Shown here in pieces: positions 9,120-17,819 of a DNA stretch of 64,000 nucleotides. The notes under the pieces are model-generated. The model was given only the letters and a program-made list of their open reading frames with translations, ran no database searches and was not told the origin of the DNA. Both the position numbers and the translations under genes were made by a program. The first letter of the stretch is position 1. Every line of letters starts with the position of its first letter. Origin of the DNA: Bryobacteraceae bacterium (GTDB lineage: Bacteria > Acidobacteriota > Terriglobia > Bryobacterales > Bryobacteraceae); NCBI GenBank assembly GCA_947458745.1, contig CANGYQ010000002.1:248001-312000 (forward strand), read 5' to 3'.

Positions 9120-9347
9120 CTAGCGGTCTTCTTCGAGAATCCGACCGCTATCCATCATGGGCTCGGGGAACAGTTCCTTCAAAAGAGCCAGGCGCTCTGC
9201 GCTGACCAGACGTTGAGTCGGGTAGTTTACGGGCCGGATCTCCGCGACGGGAAGGCCATCTCGTTCCAGCACCACCACCTCGCCAAGTTCGGCGCAGGCG
9301 ATGATTTGCTGGACATCCGGAGACAAATCAACTACGTTGGCGCGCAT
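9120..9347 (-). CDS. Phd/YefM-like antitoxin of the PIN toxin
   Basis: 75 residues from the second ATG (9347). The N-terminal half (NVVDLSPDVQQIIACAELGE, then VLERDGLPVAEIRPV) matches the Phd/YefM fold, which binds its own promoter DNA. The variable C-terminal tail (LLKELFPEPMMDSG) would wrap the toxin. A GATAAT box ends 7 bases before this ATG and only 1 base before the earlier ATG at 9353, so a leaderless message starting at 9347 fits best. The pair is probably autoregulated. A mobile origin is possible, but base use does not differ from the neighbours. Confidence 0.8.
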   Translation of the reverse strand: MRANVVDLSPDVQQIIACAELGEVVVLERDGLPVAEIRPVNYPTQRLVSAERLALLKELFPEPMMDSGRILEEDR

Positions 9348-9354
9348 CGCCATG

Positions 9355-9360
9355 ATTATC
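9355..9360 (-). promoter_or_regulatory. -10 box of the toxin-antitoxin operon
   Basis: GATAAT on the minus strand, preceded by TTGG. It ends 7 bases before the ATG at 9347, which predicts a leaderless antitoxin message. Confidence 0.55.
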
Positions 9361-9451
9361 CCAAATCCGGCTGCTCGACGTGATCAGCCCATGGGATTAC
9401 GGGGAGTGCATGTGCGGGTACGGCACAACGCGGACATGCCGGGCTGTGCGT

Positions 9452-10855
9452 CTACCAGATCCCCAGCACCTTCCACCACCCGAAGCCCACCGTCGACCAG
9501 ATCAGCAGGTTGGAGACGCCGACTAGGGCGCCGACTTTCCACCAGTCCTTAAAGCTGACGTATTCCTGGGCGAAGAACATGGGGGCGGGCGTGGTGCCGT
9601 AGTTGGTCAGGCCGGCTGCCAGGTTGGTGAAGCAGGCGAAGGCGTAGATCAGCAGGCCTATCGGTGCGCCCTTGGCGGCCAGCAGTGCGAGGAATGGCGG
9701 GTACATGGCCAGCATGTGGGCGGTGATACTGGCGAAGCCGTAGTGGGCGTAGTAGTAGATCAGCAGCGCGACGACGAACATGGCGGGCCAGGTGAAGTCC
9801 GTCATGACGCTGCCGACGGCTTTGGCGAACTCATTGGGCACGCCGGTTTCGTTCAGCGACTTGCCCAGCTGTAACAGGCCGCCGTACCAGATGAAGATGT
9901 CCCAAGCGGATTTCTCGCTTTTGACGTCTTCCCAGGTGAGGACGCCGGTCATCAGCAGGACGCACGCTCCGGCCAGCGCGGTGACGGTGACGTCGATCTT
10001 GTGCCAGGCGGTGGTCACCCAGAGTCCGCAGACCGCGATGAAGACGAAGCCCAGGATCCATTCATTGCGCGACAGCTTGCCCATGTCCACCAGTTGCTGA
10101 CGGGCGAAGGCGCTGGCTTCGGGGGTCTTGCGGATGGTGGGGGGATAGATGGCCATCACGATCAGCGGGGCGACGGCCAGCGATAGCAGACCGGGCACGA
10201 TGCCCGCCGCCATCCAGCTTAAGAACGTCACCGGTGTGCCGCCGAACTGGGAACCGATCTGTGCAGCCAGCGGATTCGACGCGTTGCCCGTGTAAAACAT
10301 CGCGGAGCTGATGCAGACGCCCTGATAGACGGCCACCATCAGGAACGCGCCTAGCAGCCGCGCCGTCTCACCGGGAGTGGACTTGTAGAGCTCCGCGATG
10401 GAGCGCACGATGGGGAGAATGACGCCGCCCGCACGAGCGCCGTTGGCCGGGATCACCGGGGCCAGCACCATGTCCGAGAGTGACAGCGCATAGCAGACCC
10501 CCAGCGAGTTGTGGCCGAACAGGCGCACAAAGAACAGGGCGATGCGGCGGGCGAGGCCGGTATTGATGAGTGATCGCGAAATGAAGAAGGCGGCCTGAAC
10601 TAGCCAGACGGTGGAGTCACCGTAGCCGGAGAGCGCTTTGGCGGGCGTGAGGCCGCCCAAGAACGTGGAGGCGGTGACGGCGATGAGCACCAGCGCACCG
10701 GTGGGCAAGGGTTGGGCCACTAGGCCGACCACCATGGACAGGAAGATTCCGGTCAGCCGCCAGCCTTCCGGCTTCACCGTCTCGGGACGGGAAATGCCGT
10801 AAACCACCAGCAAATACACGATGACCAACAGAGCCAAACCACGAGCAGTCTTCAT
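9452..10855 (-). CDS. DASS-family sodium/anion symporter (SLC13-like)
   Basis: 467 residues from ATG at 10855 (an in-frame TTG at 10867 is the alternative). About 12 hydrophobic segments run through the whole protein. Two SNT-like substrate and sodium sites are seen: TGNASNP in the middle and TNYGTTPAPMFF near the end, in the two inverted halves typical of DASS carriers. Members move dicarboxylates (malate, succinate, 2-oxoglutarate, citrate), sulfate or tartrate with sodium. The match is closest to the CitT/SodiT1 branch, so organic diacids are the likely cargo (inference). It is transcribed alone, divergently from the small protein and receptor that start at 10889. Confidence 0.88.
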   Translation of the reverse strand: MKTARGLALLVIVYLLVVYGISRPETVKPEGWRLTGIFLSMVVGLVAQPLPTGALVLIAVTASTFLGGLTPAKALSGYGDSTVWLVQAAFFISRSLINTGLARRIALFFVRLFGHNSLGVCYALSLSDMVLAPVIPANGARAGGVILPIVRSIAELYKSTPGETARLLGAFLMVAVYQGVCISSAMFYTGNASNPLAAQIGSQFGGTPVTFLSWMAAGIVPGLLSLAVAPLIVMAIYPPTIRKTPEASAFARQQLVDMGKLSRNEWILGFVFIAVCGLWVTTAWHKIDVTVTALAGACVLLMTGVLTWEDVKSEKSAWDIFIWYGGLLQLGKSLNETGVPNEFAKAVGSVMTDFTWPAMFVVALLIYYYAHYGFASITAHMLAMYPPFLALLAAKGAPIGLLIYAFACFTNLAAGLTNYGTTPAPMFFAQEYVSFKDWWKVGALVGVSNLLIWSTVGFGWWKVLGIW

Positions 10856-10869
10856 GAGAGCGAACAATT

Positions 10870-10877
10870 ACTATACT
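10870..10877. promoter_or_regulatory. Nested divergent -10 boxes
   Basis: ACTATACT contains TATACT on the plus strand (10872-10877) and TATAGT on the minus strand (10870-10875). The plus box lies 11 bases before GTG 10889 and the minus box 14 bases before ATG 10855. One symmetrical element may thus drive both genes. Confidence 0.45.
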
Positions 10878-10888
10878 GGAAAGAAGCG

Positions 10889-11170
10889 GTGTCTCGTCTC
10901 CAACGCCAATTCGGGTGTGTTCTGCTGGCCATTCTGATGACTGGCTTGGCGCTGGCTGTGGTCAGTCCGCTGCACAAGCATGACCTGCGCACCAACAAAT
11001 GCTCGCTGAACAACATTGAAAGCTTGCAGACCGATGGTCCGGCCGTCGTGGTGGATCTGCCGGTGTTGGCTGACCTGGGCTTGGACGTGCCGATTGAGCT
11101 GCCCACTGAGCTGCCCCAGGCGCAGCAGTTGCCGGCTACAGGCCGGGCCCCGCCGTTTTCCTTCTCCTAG
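10889..11170 (+). CDS. Small membrane-anchored or secreted His/Cys protein upstream of receptor 2
   Basis: 93 residues, GTG start with GGAAAGAAG at 10878-10886. One hydrophobic N-terminal segment (CVLLAILMTGLALAVV) is followed by SPLHKHDLRTNKCSL, a His-x-His-Asp plus Cys arrangement like small metal-handling proteins of the DUF2946 type. The rest is acidic and proline-rich (about 50-93). I do not recognise a named family. It lies 74 bases before a TonB-dependent receptor in the same direction, so the two probably form one unit, perhaps for metal or metal-complex uptake (inference). Confidence 0.6.
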   Translation: MSRLQRQFGCVLLAILMTGLALAVVSPLHKHDLRTNKCSLNNIESLQTDGPAVVVDLPVLADLGLDVPIELPTELPQAQQLPATGRAPPFSFS

Positions 11171-11244
11171 GCTCACTGTTCCTTCGCTGGCGGTAGCTTC
11201 GGCTGCCGATTCTCGTCCATCCGCGGTCTCTTCAAGGAGAAGTG

Positions 11245-13641
11245 ATGACTCGTATTTTCGTTTGTCTAGTGGCCGCGCTGAGCCCGGCGATGTTGCTGGC
11301 GCAATCCACTGCCAGCGTGTCTGGCAAAGTGACTGACCCCAGCGGATCGGCCGTACCGGGCGCTCGGGTAACGGTGGTGAATGCCGTGACGCGATTTGAG
11401 CGGTCGGTAGAATCGACGGCGGCTGGAACGTTTCTGGTGAGCAACATTCCATTCCACTCCTATGAGGTGAAGATCGAGAAGGCGGGGTTCGTGCCGTCCA
11501 ATCAGACGCTGTCACTGCGGAGCAATGTGCCCACGGTGCTGGAGATCAAGCTGCAACTGGCCTCGGCTTCCGACAGCATTGTGGTGTCGGGCTTTGAGAA
11601 GGCGCTGCTGGTAGATCCGGAAGAGACCGGCACGCATACCCAGATGAACCAGAGCGACATCGAGAAGATGGCGCTTGGCGCGGGCAATCGCGGGTTGGAA
11701 GCAGTGCTGGTCAGCTTTCCGGGGTTTGCCCAGAATGCCAATGGCGCCATCCATCCTCGGGGCGCGCACAACCAGATGACCTACGTAATCGATGGCATGC
11801 CGGTGAGCGATCAGCTGACGGGTGCATTTGCCAACGCCGTGGACCCCAACATTGTGCAGACGGTGGAGCTGTTCACGGGCAACGTGCCGGCTGAATACGG
11901 CAACAAGGTCTCCGCGGTGGCGAACATCACCACCAAGTCCGGCCAAGGGTCCGGGAAGGTGTTCACGGGCAGCACGATGGCGACGGTTGCTCAGTTTGAC
12001 ACCTTGGGCCAGGTGACGCAGTTTGCTGGGGAGAAGAAGAAGTGGGGCTATTCCGGGTCAGTGAACACGATGGAGACGCACCGGTATCTAGACCAGGTGT
12101 CACTGGACAATTTGCGCAATGGCGGCCATTCGACGCGCGGCTTTCTGCGGGCCGATTATTCAGCTTCCACTCGCGACTTGGTGCGATTTAACATGATGGC
12201 CGGGAGTTCGCCATTTGAGCTGGCAAACCTGCGGTCGCAACAAGCCAATGGGATGGCCCAGCGGCAGTTGATGCGCGATTTTTCGAGCGCCGTGGCGTGG
12301 GTGCATACGGTGGATGCGCGGACGACGTACGAATCGAACGCCAGCTTCCGGGCGATCAGCGCTCAGTTGTTCGACAGTGCGGGCGATACGCCGGTGACTT
12401 CGTCGCAGGCGCGGCGGCATTCCACGTTGACGCTTTCCAACCGCATCAACACGATTCGCGGCAATCATTCGATCCGCGCGGGCTTTGACTATCAGCGGTA
12501 CCCGGTGCGTGAGAACTTCTCGTTTGCCATTACCGACCCCAATTTCAACGTCCCCGGCACGGAAGACTACAACGCCAACCTGCTGCCGTTTGACCTGACG
12601 CGGCGGGGCCAGCGGTTCTTCTTTGGTGAGCGGGGCGTGGGCAGCATGTATTCAGCCTATGTGCAGGACAACATCAAGCTGGGACGGTTCCAGATCTCGG
12701 CGGGGTTGCGGCAGGACTACTACCGCTTTCTCGCCAATGGCAACCAGTTCCAGCCACGCCTGGGCGTGTCGTTCAACTTGAAGGAGACGGGCACGGTGTT
12801 CCGGGCTTCCTACAACCGGACGTTCCAGACGCCGCCGATTGAGAACCTGCTGCTATCGAGTTCAAATCAGGCAGCGGTGCTGACGCCGCCCGAGGTGCAG
12901 GAGGCGTTGGGGAACCGAGTGACGCCGTTGCGCTCTGAGCGGCAGAACTTCTATGAAGCGGGGTTGCAGCAGGCGTTGTGGGGCAAGGTGAGCCTGAACG
13001 CGTCGGTGTATCACAAGGACGCCAGTGACCAGCAGGACAACAACAACTTCTTCAACACGGGCATCATCTTTCCGATTACGCTGCGGAAGATCCGCGTGAA
13101 CGGTGCCGAAGGCCGCATCGTGGTGCCGCAGTACAAAGGCTTCTCTGGTTCGGTGAGCTTCACGCATGCACGGGCGATCTCGACACCGCCGTTTACGGGC
13201 GGTTTGTTTGTGGGTAACGAGGCGGTGGCCGCGCTGAGCGCGGGTCCGTTTGTGATCGACCATGACCAGAAGCTGGCCGTGCAAGGCATTCTGAACTACT
13301 CAAACCGGCGCGGCTTCTATTCGAGTTTGAGCATGCGCTATGACTCCGGTCTGGTGGCGAATCCGTCCGATCCCAAGGAAGTGGCGGCGGACCCGGACTT
13401 TGCTGACCTGCTGCCGTACGTCAACCTGGAATCGAGCCCGGCCCGCACGCGGCCCCGCACGATCACCGATATTGTGGTGGGTTATGAGCGGTCCAAGGAA
13501 GGCAAGCGCCAGTACGACTTGAGCTTCCAGGTGTCGAACCTGACCAACGAGACAGCGCTGTTCAACTTCCAATCGATCTTCGTGGGCACGCGTCTGGTGA
13601 CGCCGCGCAATGCGGGCGTCCGGCTGCGGTACTACTTTTAG
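11245..13641 (+). CDS. TonB-dependent receptor with carboxypeptidase-regulatory-like domain, receptor 2
   Basis: 798 residues. AAGGAGA at 11234-11240 favours ATG 11245 over the adjoining GTG at 11242. A signal peptide (TRIFVCLVAALSPAMLLA) leads to a regulatory-like domain (about 22-105, VSGKVTDPSGSAVPGARVTV). A clear plug domain follows (about 125-235: MTYVIDGMPVSDQ, VELFTGNVPAEYGNKV, ANITTKSG), then a barrel of about 550 residues ending in RLRYYF. It is shorter than receptors 1 and 3 and keeps a more classical TonB plug. Its partner is the small His/Cys protein just upstream. The cargo is unknown; the neighbour hints at a metal complex. Confidence 0.87.
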   Translation: MTRIFVCLVAALSPAMLLAQSTASVSGKVTDPSGSAVPGARVTVVNAVTRFERSVESTAAGTFLVSNIPFHSYEVKIEKAGFVPSNQTLSLRSNVPTVLEIKLQLASASDSIVVSGFEKALLVDPEETGTHTQMNQSDIEKMALGAGNRGLEAVLVSFPGFAQNANGAIHPRGAHNQMTYVIDGMPVSDQLTGAFANAVDPNIVQTVELFTGNVPAEYGNKVSAVANITTKSGQGSGKVFTGSTMATVAQFDTLGQVTQFAGEKKKWGYSGSVNTMETHRYLDQVSLDNLRNGGHSTRGFLRADYSASTRDLVRFNMMAGSSPFELANLRSQQANGMAQRQLMRDFSSAVAWVHTVDARTTYESNASFRAISAQLFDSAGDTPVTSSQARRHSTLTLSNRINTIRGNHSIRAGFDYQRYPVRENFSFAITDPNFNVPGTEDYNANLLPFDLTRRGQRFFFGERGVGSMYSAYVQDNIKLGRFQISAGLRQDYYRFLANGNQFQPRLGVSFNLKETGTVFRASYNRTFQTPPIENLLLSSSNQAAVLTPPEVQEALGNRVTPLRSERQNFYEAGLQQALWGKVSLNASVYHKDASDQQDNNNFFNTGIIFPITLRKIRVNGAEGRIVVPQYKGFSGSVSFTHARAISTPPFTGGLFVGNEAVAALSAGPFVIDHDQKLAVQGILNYSNRRGFYSSLSMRYDSGLVANPSDPKEVAADPDFADLLPYVNLESSPARTRPRTITDIVVGYERSKEGKRQYDLSFQVSNLTNETALFNFQSIFVGTRLVTPRNAGVRLRYYF

Positions 13642-13671
13642 CCGATACCAAACAGAGTGGCAAAGGCCAGT

Positions 13672-13686
13672 CCTGCTCAGCGCAGG
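13672..13686. terminator. Short hairpin between convergent genes
   Basis: CCTGC (13672-13676) pairs with GCAGG (13682-13686) in the 48-base gap between receptor 2 and the dehydrogenase. GTTTC follows on the plus strand. Weak, and could serve either strand. Confidence 0.3.
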
Positions 13687-13689
13687 GTT

Positions 13690-15435
13690 TCAGCGTAGAG
13701 GCACAGCGCGGCTGACGGCGGAGCCGAGGCGCAGCACGAGGTCGCCGGACATGCTGGCGGGGACGTTGATGTTGATCTGGTAGAGTCCGGCGAAGCCTGG
13801 CGCGAGGCCGGAGAAGGTGACGGGAACGTCGGCGCCGTCGACGGTCACGGTGGCCGGAACGGGGGTGACCGACAAAGGCGATGAGCCCGCGGCGGCGCCG
13901 GTGGCTGGGGCGTTTGAGACGACACCGAGTCCGGTGGCCCAGATCGTGGCGGAATTGCCGGAGCGCGTGAGGGCGAAGATTTCGGGCTGAGCCGCCACGA
14001 GCGGCACCTCCACTGTCTGGGACGACACGTTGCCCACTCGTACAACCACCGAGGCGCGGGGCGATCCTGCCAGTTCGAAGGGTATCTGGAAGTTGATCTG
14101 TTCCTGGCCGCCGACGCGGGCAACCGCGGCCAGCGGCACGGGCGTACCGTCGATCCGGATGGAGATGCCGCCCAGCTCGCGGGGCAGCGGGAATGCGGTG
14201 GCCTGCACGATGCCGTCGAGCGTCGTCAGTCCGGTTCCGAACAGCGTGGCCAGCGATCCGGGCACCAGGCCCGCGCCAAAGCTGGCGGCGTTGACGATGG
14301 TGGCGGCGGAGGTGGCCGGCTCACCGGAGAGCACGCTGAAGATGGCACCGGTCTGGTGGCTGGCCAGGTAGAGTTCGCCGCTCAAGTCCTCGCCGAAGGC
14401 GGAAATCTGGAGGCCGGACGCGAGGAGTTCCCGGTTCTCCCACGCTTCACCCGCTCGACGCAGGCCCCAGATGCGGCCGGAGCCGAAGTCGGCATAGAGA
14501 TAGACGCCGCGCAACACCGGAAAGCGCGACCCGCGATAGACGAAGCCTCCGGTGATCGACACGCCCTGGGATCTGGGGTACTCATGCACGGGCAGGGTGA
14601 GGCCATCCCGATTGCAGCCCGAGGAGGGGTTGAAGCACTGGAGGCCTTCCATGGTGCGCCAGCCGTAGTTCTCGCCACCGCGGCTGGATGCGGGCTGGAA
14701 GTTGATCTCCTCCACGCGGTTCTGGCCCACGTCGGCAATCCAAAGATCACCCGTTTCCCGGTCGAAGGAGTAGCGCCAGGGATTGCGCAGTCCCAAGGCC
14801 CAGATCTCCGGGCGCGCGCCGATGCGGCTGACAAACGGGTTGGACGAAGGAACGGCGTAAGGCGTCTGGGCGGACTCGGTGTCGATGCGCAGCATTTTGC
14901 CACGCAAATCGTTCAGGTTGAGCGCGACGTTGTCGGGATCGCCACCGCCGCCACTATCGCCCGTCCCAATGTAAAGGAAGCCGTCGGGCCCGAAGGCGAT
15001 GCCACCGCCATTGTGATTCGATCGATTGCGCGCAATGCGGAGAATGACCTGTTCCGAGGCGAGGTCGGCGCTCAACAGGTCTTCCCGGACGCGGAATCGG
15101 GAGACGACGGAGGCGCCCTGCGGATCCGTGTAGTTGAGGTAGAAGTGTCGCTTGGTGGAGAAACCGGGCGGGAACGCCACGCCCAGCAAACCACGCTCCC
15201 CGCCAAAGCTGAGCGTGCGCAGGGTGAGGACGGGTTCCGGCAACACGGCGCCATTGCGGATAGCGCGGACGCGCCCGGGTTGTTCCAGCACCCACAGCAG
15301 GCCGGAGCCGCCCGGGGGGGCCGCGATGTCGGTGGGGTTCGCGAATCCACCGGCCACCTGTTGCAGCCGGATGGAAGGCCAGGACTGGGCGGTCAGCAGG
15401 CTTGCGCCTGCGCACAGCAGTGAGAGAAGACGCAT
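13690..15435 (-). CDS. Secreted PQQ-type glucose/sorbosone dehydrogenase with Solibacter C-terminal domain
   Basis: 581 residues from ATG 15435; an upstream in-frame GTG (15459) would only add residues before the signal peptide MRLLSLLCAGASLLTAQ. Residues about 20-355 form a six-bladed propeller of the soluble glucose/sorbosone dehydrogenase family (VLEQPGRVRAI, LLGVAFPPGF, YIGTGDSGGGGDPDN, EIWALGLRNPWRYSFD, DVGQNRVEEIN), which oxidises sugars with PQQ. The C-terminal 220 residues begin NAASFGAGLVPGSLATLFG and contain QINFQIPFELAG and GLYQININVP, the hallmark of the uncharacterised domain attached to many secreted Solibacter proteins. It is the last gene of a minus-strand run of sugar-related genes, 83 bases after the esterase. 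Confidence 0.85.
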   Translation of the reverse strand: MRLLSLLCAGASLLTAQSWPSIRLQQVAGGFANPTDIAAPPGGSGLLWVLEQPGRVRAIRNGAVLPEPVLTLRTLSFGGERGLLGVAFPPGFSTKRHFYLNYTDPQGASVVSRFRVREDLLSADLASEQVILRIARNRSNHNGGGIAFGPDGFLYIGTGDSGGGGDPDNVALNLNDLRGKMLRIDTESAQTPYAVPSSNPFVSRIGARPEIWALGLRNPWRYSFDRETGDLWIADVGQNRVEEINFQPASSRGGENYGWRTMEGLQCFNPSSGCNRDGLTLPVHEYPRSQGVSITGGFVYRGSRFPVLRGVYLYADFGSGRIWGLRRAGEAWENRELLASGLQISAFGEDLSGELYLASHQTGAIFSVLSGEPATSAATIVNAASFGAGLVPGSLATLFGTGLTTLDGIVQATAFPLPRELGGISIRIDGTPVPLAAVARVGGQEQINFQIPFELAGSPRASVVVRVGNVSSQTVEVPLVAAQPEIFALTRSGNSATIWATGLGVVSNAPATGAAAGSSPLSVTPVPATVTVDGADVPVTFSGLAPGFAGLYQININVPASMSGDLVLRLGSAVSRAVPLR

Positions 15436-15518
15436 CGCACGGGTAGATGAGCGCCACACCGATTCGGTTGCACGATCGAGTGTTTGCGGGGATCACCGGC
15501 TACTCGAGAGCGGTAGGC

Positions 15519-16607
15519 TTACTTCAGGATTTTTTCGATGACTTGCGCGAACTCCTGCGCTTGGCGGGTGAAGCCCAGATCGGTGGGGTGGGAGCTGTCA
15601 ATAGTGGCTTCGCCATCAGTGCCCAGCAGGTTGTCGGCTTTCAGGTAGTAGAGGCCCGGGATCTTTTCCTTCTGCAAGTCCGCGAACACTGCGCGCATGG
15701 CCGCCTGGCTGGACTCATTGCGATCGCGGTGAGCCGCGTTGAGGAAATTGTCTGTGTAGTTGCGGTCCTCCACCAACAGGATTGGTGTCTTCGGTCGCGC
15801 GGTGCGCAGCGTCTTCACGCAGTTGGCGGCGCGGGCTTCGATGTCCTGGGCGGTCATGTTGGGCAGGCAGTCGAGCACGAACAGGGCGGGGTCGAGTTCG
15901 GCGACAAACTGGGTGACCTCAGGCTCCATACGGCCGTTGCCGGAGAAGCCGAGATTGATCACCTCGCGATTCAGCCGCCGACCCAGAAGGCCCACGTGAG
16001 TCATGCCGGCGCGCGAAGCAGAGTAGCCATGCGTAATGGATGTGCCGTAGAAGACGAGGGGCTTCGCGGTAACCGGGCGGGCGGGGGCCGAGTGGATGAC
16101 GCTTTCTTTGGGGACGCCGATTTCAAGCGAGGTGACTGGGTTGTGCAGGGGCAGGTAGAGCAGATACTCTCGCTCCGCCGCCGGCAGAGAGGCGGCCAGC
16201 GCAACCGTGTTGTCGGGAAACTTGGTAGGCCGCCCAATACCCAACCAGCGCCAGCGGCCCTCATAGCGGACGTAGAGATCAAGCCCACTGGAAGCGACCG
16301 CGGTGCTGGTGGCGCCGGCGAGCGTCTTGTTGGTGACCGTCCAGCGAGCATGAATCGCGGTGGCGTGAGCGGTGAAGCGCACCGCCGCACCGGCGGGCTG
16401 GCGGCTGAGATCCCAGACCGCTTGGCGAACGACGTTCTCGGCCCGTCCAGGGAGCCGGTCGTAGGGTGACTTCACATCGCGGAAGGCCAATCCCTCCACG
16501 GTGAACTTGCGGGCATCGTGCCAATCCAGTTCGGGTGGGGCAGCGGGACTTTGTGCGAGCAGCGCCGAGTTGCCGAGAAGCACGCTGAATTGGCGGCGGT
16601 TGAGCAT
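15519..16607 (-). CDS. SGNH/GDSL hydrolase with N-terminal GxDLY domain
   Basis: 362 residues. The N-terminal beta-sandwich carries the SSGLDLYVRYEGRWRW motif (about 115-130) that names the GxDLY domain. The SGNH domain follows: block I with the nucleophile in FYGTSITHG, block II in NLGFSGNGRME, and the Asp-His pair in DSSHPTDLG near the end. Such two-domain enzymes are carbohydrate or acyl esterases. The leader MLNRRQFSVLLGNSALLAQ suggests Tat-type or Sec export. It lies 29 bases after the PIG-L deacetylase in the same direction, in line with removal of acetyl groups from sugars. Confidence 0.85.
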   Translation of the reverse strand: MLNRRQFSVLLGNSALLAQSPAAPPELDWHDARKFTVEGLAFRDVKSPYDRLPGRAENVVRQAVWDLSRQPAGAAVRFTAHATAIHARWTVTNKTLAGATSTAVASSGLDLYVRYEGRWRWLGIGRPTKFPDNTVALAASLPAAEREYLLYLPLHNPVTSLEIGVPKESVIHSAPARPVTAKPLVFYGTSITHGYSASRAGMTHVGLLGRRLNREVINLGFSGNGRMEPEVTQFVAELDPALFVLDCLPNMTAQDIEARAANCVKTLRTARPKTPILLVEDRNYTDNFLNAAHRDRNESSQAAMRAVFADLQKEKIPGLYYLKADNLLGTDGEATIDSSHPTDLGFTRQAQEFAQVIEKILK

Positions 16608-16636
16608 ATCGCGATAAGTCTACCGCGCGTCGACGC

Positions 16637-17389
16637 TTAGTGGCGCGGCCCGTGGACCAGCGGCCCCAGCAAGTCCTGCAGCGCGGGCGTTTGGGGATAC
16701 GGATGGCCGCGGTATTGGCGGAAGCCTTCGCCGTAGGGCACCATCACGGCTTGGCCGCGGGCGCGGGTCCAGGTTTCCATGCTGGCCATGTAGTCGTCCA
16801 TGCCGTGCTGGCGGAGCAGCCATTCGCGCTGGCTGCCGTGGGCGGCGAGCATGGCGTGCTTCATTTCGAACACATCGGTGACGTCGACGATGAAGTCCGG
16901 CGTGACGGGCTGATGGTCGCGGTCCAGGCCTTCGATGGGGTCCATGAAGTAGAGGTGCGGGATACGGAACAACGGAGGAGAGTCCGTCAGATAGTTGCGC
17001 GCGGGGGCGGCGAAGAGCGCGTCGCGCACCAGCAGGCTGGTGGCTTCGTGATCACACAGATAGTCCGAGGGTGCGGAGGTCAGCACGATGTCGGGCCGCA
17101 GTTGCCGGACCAGTTCGACGATGCGGGCGCGGGAGGGGTGGTCCGAGAAGATCTCGAGATCACGGAATTCGGCGCAGATGTAATCGGCCCCGATCAGCAT
17201 GGCGGCGGTGGCCGCTTCCAAACGCCGGACGGCGGCGATGTCTTCGGGCTTCAGTTGATCACTGCCTTTGTCACCGGGCGTCATCGAAACAATGGTGACG
17301 TGGTGTCCTTGGTTGGCCAGCAGTGCGAGCGTGCCGCCAGCGAGAATTTCGGCGTCGTCGGGGTGGGCGTGAATGGAAGCGATCCGCAT
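16637..17389 (-). CDS. PIG-L family zinc deacetylase
   Basis: 250 residues. The zinc motif HAHPDDAE (8-15) is followed by the second ligand in SDYLCDHEAT (about 140), both as in LmbE/PIG-L enzymes that remove acetyl groups from N-acetylglucosamine derivatives or mycothiol-type precursors. No signal peptide, so it is cytoplasmic. It lies between RidA (45-base gap) and the GxDLY esterase (29-base gap), inside a cluster of sugar enzymes. Its substrate is probably an acetylated sugar imported by one of the receptors (inference). Confidence 0.88.
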   Translation of the reverse strand: MRIASIHAHPDDAEILAGGTLALLANQGHHVTIVSMTPGDKGSDQLKPEDIAAVRRLEAATAAMLIGADYICAEFRDLEIFSDHPSRARIVELVRQLRPDIVLTSAPSDYLCDHEATSLLVRDALFAAPARNYLTDSPPLFRIPHLYFMDPIEGLDRDHQPVTPDFIVDVTDVFEMKHAMLAAHGSQREWLLRQHGMDDYMASMETWTRARGQAVMVPYGEGFRQYRGHPYPQTPALQDLLGPLVHGPRH

Positions 17390-17434
17390 GAAACCATGAG
17401 TATGGCATTCAAGGCGGCACCCGCGGGCGGGCGG

Positions 17435-17815
17435 TTAGGCGCGGCTGGCGATGACTTCGATTTCGATCAGTGCCCCGCCCCAGAGCTGATCGATGCCGAC
17501 GCCGGTTTTGGCGGGGCGGTGGGTGAAGTATTCGGCGTAGACTTGGTTGGCGGCGGCGAGTTGCGAAAAGTCGGACAGGAATAGAGTGACCTTGGCCACG
17601 CGGTCGAGCGAAGAGCCGCTGGCGGCCAGGATGGTGATGATGTTCTCGATGGCCTGCCGGGTTTGGGCGGCGATGCCGCCTTCGGCCAAGTGTCCGGTGG
17701 CGGGGTTGATGCCGAGTTGGCCTGAGACGAAGACGAGATCACCCAGAATGGTGGCCTGCGAATAGGTGTTGTTGGCCGGGGGCAGACTGGGGACTTCAAT
17801 GATCTGGGGCTCCAT
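17435..17815 (-). CDS. RidA-family protein with Lys in place of the conserved Arg
   Basis: 126 residues, the usual length of the trimeric YjgF/YER057c/UK114 fold. Clear family blocks are FVSGQLGINPATG, QTRQAIENI and ALIEIEVIA. Canonical RidA hydrolyses reactive enamine/imine intermediates from PLP enzymes and needs an Arg in PARxxVEV. Here the ungapped match reads PAKTGVGI, so Lys103 stands at that place. It may belong to one of the Rid subfamilies without deaminase activity or act on a different ligand. Its ATG lies 4 bases after the aldo/keto reductase stop, so the two are translated together. Confidence 0.88.
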   Translation of the reverse strand: MEPQIIEVPSLPPANNTYSQATILGDLVFVSGQLGINPATGHLAEGGIAAQTRQAIENIITILAASGSSLDRVAKVTLFLSDFSQLAAANQVYAEYFTHRPAKTGVGIDQLWGGALIEIEVIASRA

Positions 17816-17819
17816 CGGA

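Noticed and set aside
14356..15423. 355-residue plus-strand frame opposite the dehydrogenase
   Set aside because: Antisense shadow; no domain pattern, while the minus strand shows full family motifs.
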